Assembly: GCA_000435195.1 (NCBI GenBank)
Contig: FR880197.1
Span: 1-11,653 of the forward strand
DNA from: Clostridium sp. CAG:169
GTDB taxonomy: Bacteria > Bacillota > Clostridia > Oscillospirales > Ruminococcaceae
DNA length: 11,653 nucleotides
Direction: 5' to 3'
Position numbers and translations under genes: made by a program. Of the stretch, positions 6,493-11,653 are shown piece after piece; the first letter of the stretch is position 1, and every line of letters starts with the position of its first letter. Below the pieces are notes generated by a model. It was not told the origin of the DNA. It worked only from the letters and a program-made list of their open reading frames with translations, and made no database searches.

Positions 6493-7080
6493 ATGGAAAA
6501 CAGGATGGAACAGCTGCGGGAAGAGTGCCTGCAATGTCAAAAGTGTCCGCTGGCGGCAACCAGACATCATGTGGTGTTTGGTACCGGCAAGACCGATGCG
6601 GAGGTTGTTTTTGTTGGAGAGGGTCCGGGCGAAAACGAGGACCTTCAGGGAGAACCCTTTGTGGGAAGAGGCGGCGCACTGCTGGATAAATATTTGGAGG
6701 CGGTGGACCTGTCCCGCGAGCGGAACATCTATATTGCCAACATCGTCAAGTGCCGCCCGCCGCAGAACCGCGACCCAAAACCGGAGGAAACCGCCTGCTG
6801 TATCGGCTACCTCAGCCGTCAGCTGGAGATCATCAAACCGAAAATCATCGTTTGCCTGGGCAGAGTGGCAGCCACCATTTTGATTGACAAGGGCTTTAAG
6901 GTCACCCGCCAGCACGGCGAATGGTTTAACAAAGACGGCGTCTGGTATATGGGCACCTTCCACCCGGCGGCGCTGCTGCGCAATCCGCACAACAAGCCGG
7001 ATGCCTTTGAGGATATGCTCGCCTTGCAGAGCAAAATCCGGGAGATCTGCACCCACACCTACGACGGAACCGAATTATAA
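6493..7080 (+). CDS. Family 4 uracil-DNA glycosylase (Fe-S)
   Basis: A 195-aa uracil-DNA glycosylase of family 4, which removes uracil from DNA after cytosine deamination and starts base excision repair. Motif 1 is GEGPGENED (42-50), the family's GE-x-PG form. Motif 2 is FHPAALLR (156-163, H157). Four cysteines in the right places, C15, C18, C87 and C103, should bind the 4Fe-4S cluster; C12 adds a further nearby cysteine. The block KCRPPQNRDPKPEE (86-99) is diagnostic. Length is typical (about 190-220). AGGAGG (6479-6484) lies eight bases before the ATG. The gene stands alone between its own promoter and a terminator. A family-5 enzyme is unlikely given the motif 1 form and the short length. 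Confidence 0.95.
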   Translation: MENRMEQLREECLQCQKCPLAATRHHVVFGTGKTDAEVVFVGEGPGENEDLQGEPFVGRGGALLDKYLEAVDLSRERNIYIANIVKCRPPQNRDPKPEETACCIGYLSRQLEIIKPKIIVCLGRVAATILIDKGFKVTRQHGEWFNKDGVWYMGTFHPAALLRNPHNKPDAFEDMLALQSKIREICTHTYDGTEL

Positions 7081-7120
7081 AAAGAGCCTTCTTTCTTGAG
7101 GAAAGGAGGCTCTTTTATTT
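7080..7120. terminator. Bidirectional terminator between UDG and membrane-protein genes
   Basis: A 16-bp stem (7080-7095 with 7101-7116, one G-U wobble) closes on a five-base TTGAG loop. On the plus strand it ends in TTTTATTTTG; on the minus strand the stem leads into TTTTTATAATT. It begins at the last base of the UDG stop codon and serves both convergent genes. Confidence 0.9.
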
Positions 7121-7142
7121 TGCGGCAAGAAAAGATGATGCC

Positions 7143-7943
7143 TTATCGTTCGGCGTAGGTGTTAAAGGAGAAGGCAAGGCAGTACAGCGACAGGGCAAAC
7201 ACCAGCAGGACATCGGAAAGCGGCAGGGTCATGCTGGAAAAGCACAGCACCTCTCCCACCGTCATCGTCAGACCGAACAGTGCGCCGCAGAAGCCGAAGG
7301 CGTTGATCCAGCAGGTGCCCTTGGCAAAGTCTACATCGCCCAGGATGCGGCTGTGTCCCATCAGGAAGAGGGTGAAGCACAGCAAGCACAGCAGATAGAG
7401 GGTGCGTTCGGGCATACCGGCAATCTGCGGGTAGTCGCGGAACATCTCGACACAGGCAAGCAGCGCCCAGATGACCGGGAAGATGAAGGTGATTGAGCTG
7501 CGGTTGGCAATCTTTTCCAGCAGGAAGGATACTCCAAGCCGGACAAAGACGATGCCGCTGACCACTGCCATGACCGCCTGTGCGCCGGAGAGCAGCACAC
7601 CCGACAGTAGCGCCGCCGGCAAAAAGTCGAGCGAATCCAGGATGGCATAGCCAATGTTGAGCAGGTCAAAGACGCCGCACAAAACCAGCACGCCGCCCAG
7701 CACCATCGCCAGCACCGCCAGCAGGCGGGAATTAAAGATGGAAAAGCGCAGCTGCTTTTTTTGCAGAAAGCTGCCTGCCAGCATCAGCACCGCCAGTACA
7801 GCCAGCGCAGCATAAAAGACGGTGGTCAGGATGCCGGCGGTCAGGAAGCCGGTCTGTGCATCAAAGCGGGTGATAGATAAAAAGCCATACAGCGGCAGAC
7901 AGATGACAGCCGAGATGGCAAAGAGGAGTTTGGTCCAATTCAA
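7143..7943 (-). CDS. Polytopic membrane protein of unknown function
   Basis: A 266-aa integral membrane protein that I cannot assign to a family. Hydrophobic stretches suggest seven or eight transmembrane helices near residues 5-24, 33-57, 74-97, 107-137, 152-168, 181-196, 213-232 and 242-262. Short loops between them carry few charges (KKQLRFS, EKIANRSS, ILGDVDFAKG). No transporter signature, catalytic motif or soluble domain is visible. The start is inferred to be TTG at 7943, because AAGAAGGG (7952-7959) lies eight bases upstream and no ATG is in a comparable position. A candidate promoter is at 8001-8029, with a GC-rich hairpin between promoter and start. The gene ends against the bidirectional terminator and appears to be transcribed alone. 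Its convergent partner is the UDG and its divergent neighbour is spoIID, neither of which suggests a role. Confidence 0.75.
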   Translation of the reverse strand: MNWTKLLFAISAVICLPLYGFLSITRFDAQTGFLTAGILTTVFYAALAVLAVLMLAGSFLQKKQLRFSIFNSRLLAVLAMVLGGVLVLCGVFDLLNIGYAILDSLDFLPAALLSGVLLSGAQAVMAVVSGIVFVRLGVSFLLEKIANRSSITFIFPVIWALLACVEMFRDYPQIAGMPERTLYLLCLLCFTLFLMGHSRILGDVDFAKGTCWINAFGFCGALFGLTMTVGEVLCFSSMTLPLSDVLLVFALSLYCLAFSFNTYAER

Positions 7944-7969
7944 AATAAACGCCCTTCTTTCTTTTGTAA

Positions 7970-7996
7970 GCTCCGCAAAGGTGCGGGGCGGTTTTT
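7970..7996 (+). terminator. Terminator-like hairpin in the spoIID/membrane-protein intergenic region
   Basis: GCTCCGCA (7970-7977) pairs with TGCGGGGC (7982-7989) over an AAGG loop, with one wobble, and is followed by GG and five T residues on the plus strand. No plus-strand gene ends here, so it may stop antisense transcription entering from 7120. In the minus strand it would lie in the 5' leader of the membrane protein mRNA. The hairpin is seen; its role is uncertain. Confidence 0.4.
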
Positions 7997-8000
7997 GTTC

Positions 8001-8029
8001 ATTTTATCACACTTTCCGGCGTTTGTATA
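8001..8029 (-). promoter_or_regulatory. Candidate promoter for the membrane-protein gene
   Basis: On the minus strand TATACA (8024-8029) and TAAAAT (8001-8006) are separated by 17 bases. The predicted start near 7994 would give a leader of about 50 bases including the hairpin at 7970-7989. The -35 match is only moderate. Confidence 0.4.
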
Positions 8030-8051
8030 GTGTTTTCCCTCTGCCGTGCCG

Positions 8052-8080
8052 GTATATCGGGGAAGGGTAGGGCATATACT
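8052..8080 (+). promoter_or_regulatory. Probable SigE (mother-cell) promoter for spoIID
   Basis: GTATATC (8052-8058) and CATATACT (8073-8080) are separated by 14 bases. The SigE consensus known from Bacillus subtilis is about KMATATT, 14-15 bases, then CATACA-T. The -10 differs from it at one specified position and the -35 matches five of seven. Transcription would begin near 8087, 30 bases before the ATG. spoIID is a SigE gene in B. subtilis, which supports the reading. No better SigA promoter is seen here. Confidence 0.6.
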
Positions 8081-8117
8081 GCCTTACAGAAAAACAAAAC
8101 GGAGAGGGGAAAGGCAG

Positions 8118-9161
8118 ATGAAATGGATGAGCCTGACAGCTTTATCACTGGCGCTGTGTCTGGCAGCGCTGCCGGTGCTGTTTAGCCGCAGGGAAACTGC
8201 GGTGCAGCCGGTGACGCAAATGGAGATGCAGCAGGAGATGAAACCGGTGACTGTCCAACAAACGCAGCAGGCAGCACCGATGGAAAACAGATCCGCCGAC
8301 CAGCCGGAGCCGTTTCGCATCCTCGACCGCAGCACCGGCAAGGTACAAACGGTGCCGGTGCAGGTGTATGTCACCGGTGCTCTCTGCTCCGAGATGCCGG
8401 CTACCTTTCACAAGGAGGCACTCAAAGCGCAGGCGGTCAGCGCGCATACCTGGGCGCTGTACTGTCAAAAGCAAGCGCGGCAGAACGGGCAGCCGTATGA
8501 CTTTTCTGCCGACCCTTCCCGCTGGCAGGGTTATGTGACCGAACAGCAGGCAAGGGAGCGGTTTGGCAGTTATTTTGACGAGTATTGGGGAAGGGTCAGT
8601 CAGGCGGCGCAGAGTGTCGATGGACAGATTTTGGTGGACAGCAGAGGGCAGCCGATTGTAGCGGCGTACCACGCCATCAGCGCAGGAAAAACCGAACCGG
8701 CACAGAATGTCTGGGGAAATGAGCTGCCCTGTTTGACCGCGGTGGACAGCGCAGGCGACCGGCACGCACCCGGGTATGAAAAAACGACCGCCATCCCCAT
8801 CGAGCAGCTGCGGCAGAAACTGGAACAGAAGCTGGAACAGCAGGACATCCGGCTGTCGGACGATCCGGCACAGTGGCTTGCGGTGCTCGAGCGCTCCGAT
8901 TCCGGTTATGTGACCCGGATGCAGGTGGGCGAAAGTCAGCAGAGCGGACTTTGGCTGCGGGAGCTGCTGGGACTGCGCTCCTCCGATTTTGACTGGGAGA
9001 TTCAGGACGGAAACTTTGTCTTTACCACCCGAGGCTATGGGCATGGGGTCGGACTGAGCCAGTACGGTGCGTATTATCTGGCAAGGCAGGGGAAAAGCTA
9101 TCGGGAGATATTGGCACATTATTATACCGGAGCGGTCTTGCAGGAGCGGACCGATTTTTAA
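8118..9161 (+). CDS. spoIID: Stage II sporulation protein D (SpoIID/LytB family)
   Basis: A 347-aa membrane-anchored peptidoglycan lytic transglycosylase of the SpoIID family, which with SpoIIP and SpoIIM degrades septal peptidoglycan during forespore engulfment. One transmembrane anchor spans about residues 5-22, and a glutamine-rich linker (28-65) follows. The conserved core begins at VPVQVYVTGALCSEMPATF; E100 in KEALKAQAVSAHTW corresponds to the catalytic glutamate (E88 in B. subtilis). AYHAISAGKTEPAQNVWG (183-200) is the family's HSTSGGKT-type block, here with A-I-S-A substitutions. RGYGHGVGLSQYGA (305-318) is the C-terminal signature. Length matches B. subtilis SpoIID (about 343). The start at 8118 has the purine-rich stretch 8101-8114 upstream; longer starts would run through the SigE-like promoter. 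spoIIIID-type neighbours are absent, so a SpoIID-like paralogue is possible. Confidence 0.88.
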   Translation: MKWMSLTALSLALCLAALPVLFSRRETAVQPVTQMEMQQEMKPVTVQQTQQAAPMENRSADQPEPFRILDRSTGKVQTVPVQVYVTGALCSEMPATFHKEALKAQAVSAHTWALYCQKQARQNGQPYDFSADPSRWQGYVTEQQARERFGSYFDEYWGRVSQAAQSVDGQILVDSRGQPIVAAYHAISAGKTEPAQNVWGNELPCLTAVDSAGDRHAPGYEKTTAIPIEQLRQKLEQKLEQQDIRLSDDPAQWLAVLERSDSGYVTRMQVGESQQSGLWLRELLGLRSSDFDWEIQDGNFVFTTRGYGHGVGLSQYGAYYLARQGKSYREILAHYYTGAVLQERTDF

Positions 9162-9179
9162 CAGGCGGTCGATTGGCGG

Positions 9180-9208
9180 TTGATTTTCCTTCCAAAATAG
9201 AGTATCAT
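9180..9208 (+). promoter_or_regulatory. SigA-type promoter for the ArsR regulator
   Basis: TTGATT (9180-9185) and TATCAT (9203-9208) are separated by 17 bases. Transcription would start near 9215, about 26 bases before the ATG. I see no convincing 12-2-12 SmtB/ArsR-type palindrome over it, so autoregulation cannot be claimed. Confidence 0.6.
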
Positions 9209-9240
9209 AATGAAAGACAGCACCGACAGGGAGGAATCAT

Positions 9241-9615
9241 ATGCCAAATCGACCGAACCCGCAGCAGGAACCGGAGAGCGAATGCTGCCAGGAAACCCAC
9301 CATCACCATCTGGAATATTTGAAAAACCGTATGCCGACCCAACAGGAGATGGACGATGCAGCAGAGCTGTTCAAGGTCTTTGGCGACCCGACCCGCTTAA
9401 AGCTGCTGGCAGCGTTGCTGGCGCAGGAGATGTGTGTCTGCGATTTAAGCGACCTGCTGGGCATCTCTCAGTCGGCGGTGTCCCATCAGCTGCGGCTGCT
9501 CAGAACCAGCCGTCTGGTCAAAAACCGTCGGGAGGGCAAGTCGGTCTACTATTCGTTGGACGACGACCATGTAGCGACCATTTTGGCGCAGGGAATGGAG
9601 CACGTCCGCCACTGA
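9241..9615 (+). CDS. ArsR/SmtB-family metal-sensing repressor
   Basis: A 124-aa winged-helix transcription factor of the ArsR/SmtB family, normally a dimeric repressor that leaves DNA on binding metal. The core is FGDPTRLKLLAALL (47-60), the recognition helix SQSAVSHQLRLLR (76-88) and the wing RREGKSVYYSL (96-106). Two metal-site motifs are present. The alpha-3 box reads EMCVCDL (63-69), with C65 and C67 as in CadC/ArsR. The C-terminal helix has D108-x-H110-x10-H121-x2-H124, the alpha-5 zinc/cobalt site of SmtB and CzrA. The N-terminal tail adds C15, C16 and H20-H23, which resemble CadC-type tail ligands. AGGGAGG (9228-9234) lies six bases before the ATG. No metal transporter or chaperone follows in the window, so its target lies elsewhere. 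Zn, Cd, Pb or Co sensing all remain possible. Confidence 0.93.
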   Translation: MPNRPNPQQEPESECCQETHHHHLEYLKNRMPTQQEMDDAAELFKVFGDPTRLKLLAALLAQEMCVCDLSDLLGISQSAVSHQLRLLRTSRLVKNRREGKSVYYSLDDDHVATILAQGMEHVRH

Positions 9616-9638
9616 GAAGGGCGGACAGGAATTTTTTT
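9604..9638 (+). terminator. Probable terminator overlapping the end of the ArsR gene
   Basis: GTCCGCC (9604-9610) and GGCGGAC (9620-9626) form a perfect 7-bp stem with a nine-base loop, and seven T residues follow at 9632-9638 after a five-base gap. The left arm lies in the final codons, those of the last metal-ligand helix, and the stop codon is in the loop. The gap before the T run makes it a suboptimal terminator. Confidence 0.5.
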
Positions 9639-9648
9639 GGAAAAAAGG

Positions 9649-9677
9649 TTGACAATTTCAAAAACCTGTGGTAGAAT
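9649..9677 (+). promoter_or_regulatory. Strong SigA promoter for the serine tRNA genes
   Basis: A perfect TTGACA (9649-9654) and TAGAAT (9672-9677) are separated by 17 bases. Transcription would start near 9684, about 11 bases before the first tRNA. Confidence 0.85.
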
Positions 9678-9694
9678 ATTGACTGTTGCTAGAT

Positions 9695-9781
9695 GGAGAG
9701 GTGTCCGAGTGGTTTAAGGAGCTAGTCTTGAAAACTAGTGACTCGCAAGAGCCGTGGGTTCGAATCCCACCCTCTCCGCCA
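9695..9781 (+). tRNA. tRNA-Ser (UGA)
   Basis: An 87-base type II tRNA with encoded CCA. The acceptor stem is GGAGAGG (9695-9701) paired with CCTCTCC, followed by discriminator G and CCA. The anticodon stem CTAGT/ACTAG (9722-9726, 9734-9738) encloses TGA at 9729-9731, which reads UCA and related serine codons. The long variable arm and the GGTTCGAATCC T-arm fit tRNA-Ser. It is preceded by a strong promoter and lies 84 bases before a second serine tRNA. Confidence 0.97.
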
Positions 9782-9865
9782 AGGAATTTCTTTTGCGGCA
9801 AGAGGGTCAGGAAAGATTTCCACCTTTTGTGAAAATGGAATAAAAAGCATTGCGCTTACCAGTCT

Positions 9866-9959
9866 GGAGAAGTACTCAAGTTGGTGACGAGGCGCCCCTG
9901 CTAAGGGCGTAGGCCGGTCTAAAACTGGCGCGAGGGTTCGAGTCCCTCCTTCTCCGCCA
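9866..9959 (+). tRNA. tRNA-Ser (GCU)
   Basis: A 94-base type II tRNA with encoded CCA. The acceptor stem is GGAGAAG (9866-9872) paired with CTTCTCC, then G and CCA. The anticodon stem CGCCC/GGGCG (9893-9897, 9905-9909) encloses GCT at 9900-9902, which reads AGC and AGU. The long variable arm is typical of tRNA-Ser. No separate promoter is obvious in 9782-9865, so it is probably transcribed with the upstream tRNA. Confidence 0.97.
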
Positions 9960-9964
9960 AGATG

Positions 9965-10014
9965 AAACCCGAGATTTTCGCATGATTATGCGGAATTCTC
10001 GGGTTTTGTTTTTT
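9965..10014 (+). terminator. Terminator of the tRNA-Ser unit
   Basis: AAACCCGAGATTTTCGCAT (9965-9983) pairs with 9988-10006 over a GATT loop, a 19-bp stem with one mismatch and one wobble. It is followed by TGTTTTTT. The stem starts six bases after the CCA end of tRNA-Ser(GCU). Confidence 0.92.
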
Positions 10015-10026
10015 GCTTTTTAGAGC

Positions 10027-10045
10027 TTGACCTTGTTTTGACCTT
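10027..10045. repeat. Tandem TTGACCTT direct repeat after the tRNA terminator
   Basis: TTGACCTT occurs at 10027-10034 and again at 10038-10045, an 11-base period, or about one helical turn. It lies between the tRNA terminator and the promoter of the next gene. It could be a pair of protein half-sites, a scar of an element once integrated beside the tRNA, or chance. Confidence 0.5.
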
Positions 10046-10097
10046 AGCTTTCGTCACCGGCTCGCATCGAAAAGAAGGTGGATTTGCCGCTCGGGAA

Positions 10098-10126
10098 TTG
10101 ACGGGCGGCAGCAGGTGATTTATAAT
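10098..10126 (+). promoter_or_regulatory. Strong SigA promoter for the M29-like enzyme and dehydrogenase
   Basis: TTGACG (10098-10103) and a perfect TATAAT (10121-10126) are separated by 17 bases. Transcription would begin near 10133, about 38 bases before the ATG at 10171. Confidence 0.8.
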
Positions 10127-10170
10127 AAAAATCAGGAGCTTTATTTTTATGCAAAGGAGCGAGGCGGTTT

Positions 10171-11154
10171 ATGAGAAATGTGATGATGGCAAAGGGAGCC
10201 GGCACGGTGGTCAATCGCTGCGCACAGGTCAAAGCGGGCGAAACGGTCCTGATTGTGACCGAAGCCTCCCGCATGAGCATTGCGGAATGTTTAGCCGAGG
10301 CGGTGTGCGCAGCAGGCGCGCAGCCGGTGCTCAGCGTCATCCTTCCAAGGGAGCGGGACGGACAGGAGCCGCCGGAGTGTGTGGCAGCGGCGATGAAGGC
10401 AGCGGATGTCTTTTTGTGCGTGGTGGGCAGGTCCATCACCCACACCCAGGCGGTCAAGCAGGCAGTAGCTTCCGGCGCGCGCGGACTGGTGCTGACCCAT
10501 TTTTCTGAGGAGATGATGGTACACGGAGGAATCGAAGCGGATTTCCCGTCGATTGCGCCGCTGTGCAAAGCGCTGGCAGCCAAGCTGGCAGGCAGTAAAA
10601 CTATCCACCTGACCAGCCCGCACGGCACCGACCTGACCTACTCAGCCGTAGGCAGACGCGGGAATGCCCTGTATGGTGTGGTGGAATCGGGACAGTTTTC
10701 CACCATCCCGACCATTGAAGCGAACGTTTCCCCGCTGGAGGGCAGTGCAAACGGCACCATCGTCGCCAATGCCAGCATCCCTTACATCGGCATCGGCGTT
10801 TTGGAAGAGCCGGTCGTCTGTCAGGTGCGCGACGGTAAAATCATTTCGATTGAAGGTGGCAGACAGGCGCAGCTGCTGCGGGAGGATTTGGAAAAGAAGA
10901 ACGACCCGAATGTCTACAACATCGCGGAGATGGGCATGGGCATGAACCCGCACTGCTACTTCTGCGGCTTTATGCTGGAGGACGAGGGTGTGGAGGGTTC
11001 GGTCCACATCGGCATCGGTACCAGCATCACCCTGGGAGGAACGGTCAAGGCAGCCTGCCACTACGATTTGATTATGACCGGTGCAACGGTGGAGGCAGAC
11101 GGCGTGGTGCTGCTCAAGGACGGAGTACTCAACAAGGAGACCATTCTTGCATAA
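10171..11154 (+). CDS. M29 aminopeptidase/NicX-like metalloenzyme
   Basis: A 327-aa cytosolic protein related to the M29 (AmpT/AmpS) metalloaminopeptidases and to the NicX dihydroxypyridine dioxygenase branch. The metal pattern is at the C-terminal side: E253 in NIAEMGMGMNP, E272 seven residues before H279 in GSVHIGIG, and H297-x-D299 in CHYDLIM. These resemble the E, E-x6-H and HxD ligands of M29. Two features argue against a classical aminopeptidase: the length (about 410 is usual for M29, near 350 for NicX) and a gap of only 19 residues between the two glutamates. The N-terminal half is an alpha/beta region with GETVLIVTEASR. AAAGGAG lies 12 bases before the ATG, after a strong promoter. 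The dehydrogenase begins 25 bases downstream with its own AAAGGAGG, so the pair is probably an operon. Substrate and reaction are not determined. Confidence 0.75.
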   Translation: MRNVMMAKGAGTVVNRCAQVKAGETVLIVTEASRMSIAECLAEAVCAAGAQPVLSVILPRERDGQEPPECVAAAMKAADVFLCVVGRSITHTQAVKQAVASGARGLVLTHFSEEMMVHGGIEADFPSIAPLCKALAAKLAGSKTIHLTSPHGTDLTYSAVGRRGNALYGVVESGQFSTIPTIEANVSPLEGSANGTIVANASIPYIGIGVLEEPVVCQVRDGKIISIEGGRQAQLLREDLEKKNDPNVYNIAEMGMGMNPHCYFCGFMLEDEGVEGSVHIGIGTSITLGGTVKAACHYDLIMTGATVEADGVVLLKDGVLNKETILA

Positions 11155-11179
11155 TGTGCTTTTAAAGGAGGAAGCTTGT

Positions 11180-11653
11180 ATGAAAATCGTACTGTTGGAA
11201 TCGCTGGGAATTTCCCAGGAAATATTGAGCGGATTTGTCCAGCAGCTGGAAAAACAGGGACATCAGTTTGTCAGCTATGAGAAAAATACCGATGAACAGG
11301 TGCAGATTGAGCGGGCACAGGATGCCGACATCCTCATCATCGCCAATATGCCGCTGTCGGGCAGGGTCATCCGCGCCTGCAAACAGCTGCGCTTCATCGA
11401 CGTGGCATTCACCGGCGTGGACCATGTGGATTTGGAAGCTGCCAAAGAAATGGGCATCAAGGTCAGCAATGCAGCAGGATATTCCACCCAGGCGGTCGCA
11501 GAGCTGGCGGTGTGCATGATGCTTTCGCTGCTGCGCAACCTGTCCGCAGTGGAGCAGCGCTGCCGCAGCGGTCAGACCAGGGACGGTTTGGTTGGCTGTG
11601 AGCTGGGCAGCCGCACAGTGGGCATCGTCGGCGCCGGAGCCATCGGCTGCCGT
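11180..11653 (+). CDS. D-2-hydroxyacid dehydrogenase, N-terminal part (cut by window end)
   Basis: The first 158 residues of an NAD(P)-dependent D-isomer-specific 2-hydroxyacid dehydrogenase; these are usually 310-330 residues, and the frame stays open to the last base. The N-terminal catalytic domain has the conserved FIDVAFTGVDHVDLEAAKE (72-90) and a strand-helix reading GIKVSNAAGYSTQAVAELAV (92-111). The Rossmann fingerprint GIVGAGAIG (148-156) begins the NAD-binding domain. The catalytic Arg, Glu and His lie beyond the window. AAAGGAGG (11164-11171) lies eight bases before the ATG. It is probably co-transcribed with the M29-like gene 25 bases upstream. The substrate (phosphoglycerate, glycerate, lactate or another hydroxyacid) cannot be chosen from this part. 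Confidence 0.93.
   Translation, partial: MKIVLLESLGISQEILSGFVQQLEKQGHQFVSYEKNTDEQVQIERAQDADILIIANMPLSGRVIRACKQLRFIDVAFTGVDHVDLEAAKEMGIKVSNAAGYSTQAVAELAVCMMLSLLRNLSAVEQRCRSGQTRDGLVGCELGSRTVGIVGAGAIGCR

Noticed and set aside
8145..9119. A 324-codon open frame opposite spoIID
   Set aside because: Composition is shadow-like and the sense frame has all SpoIID motifs, a membrane anchor and a SigE-like promoter.
9301..9315. Run of four histidine codons near the start of the ArsR gene, resembling a cloning tag
   Set aside because: It is short, in the natural variable tail of a metal sensor with two adjacent cysteines, and has natural flanking sequence; a metal-binding tail is the simpler reading.
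9210..9674. A 154-codon frame overlapping the ArsR gene
   Set aside because: The overlapping frame encodes a complete ArsR protein with metal ligands and a good ribosome binding site; this one extends into the tRNA promoter.
10044..10628. A minus-strand frame of 194 codons across the promoter of the M29-like gene
   Set aside because: It covers a near-consensus promoter and the antisense of a conserved enzyme, with no domain or ribosome binding site of its own.
1..11653. CRISPR arrays, insertion sequences, riboswitches, toxin-antitoxin or phage-defence systems
   Set aside because: No regularly spaced repeats, transposase motifs, recognised aptamers or defence-gene signatures were found on either strand by reading.

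Overview
The window looks like ordinary chromosome from an anaerobic, spore-forming Firmicute. Class Clostridia, probably the Oscillospiraceae/Ruminococcaceae area, is an inference. The basis is strong AGGAGG-type ribosome binding sites almost everywhere, housekeeping sigma promoters of the TTGACA-N17-TATAAT type, a SpoIID engulfment protein behind a SigE-like promoter, a PduL-type phosphotransacylase, a family-4 uracil-DNA glycosylase, DUF6054- and DUF1877-type proteins, and moderately GC-rich coding sequence with more AT-rich stretches near the left end. No CRISPR array, insertion sequence, phage module or rRNA is visible.

Layout. (1) 1-1903, plus strand: a leader with an extended -10 promoter and a perfect 16-base dyad, a GNAT acetyltransferase (226-735), an unrecognised 187-aa protein (756-1319) and an AT-richer DUF1877/YfbM-like gene (1412-1903). 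(2) 1924-4112, minus strand: an M3 oligoendopeptidase (2339-4027) followed by a small DUF6054-like protein (1979-2305), with a promoter at 4084-4112 and a strong terminator at 1924-1964. (3) 4195-5615, plus strand: PlsC-type acyltransferase (4273-4995) and YfcE-type metallophosphodiesterase (5026-5577), closed by a bidirectional terminator. (4) 5676-7120: divergent pduL (minus) and family-4 UDG (plus); the UDG promoter carries a palindrome over its -35 region. (5) 7143-8029, minus strand: a polytopic membrane protein of unknown function starting at TTG. (6) 8052-9638, plus strand: SpoIID, then an ArsR/SmtB-family metal sensor that keeps two classical metal-site motifs. (7) 9649-10014: two serine tRNA genes (UGA, GCU) with promoter and terminator. 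(8) 10098-11653, plus strand: a shortened M29/NicX-like metalloenzyme and the first 158 residues of a D-2-hydroxyacid dehydrogenase cut by the window edge.

How the genes work together. The window is a mosaic of short one- to three-gene units in alternating directions, most separated by identifiable promoters and hairpin terminators. Functional coupling is only suggested for three pairs: peptidase with its small partner, PlsC with YfcE, and the M29-like enzyme with the dehydrogenase. No gap without a gene exceeds 300 bases. The longest gaps are 4028-4272 and 6255-6492, both divergent promoter regions, and 1-225, which holds the acetyltransferase leader and possibly the last codons of an upstream gene.

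I see no clearly new multi-gene system. The best leads are the unrecognised 187-aa protein, the TTG-initiated membrane protein, the shortened M29-like enzyme with its dehydrogenase, the two-site metal sensor with no transporter beside it, and three promoter-proximal palindromes or hairpins.
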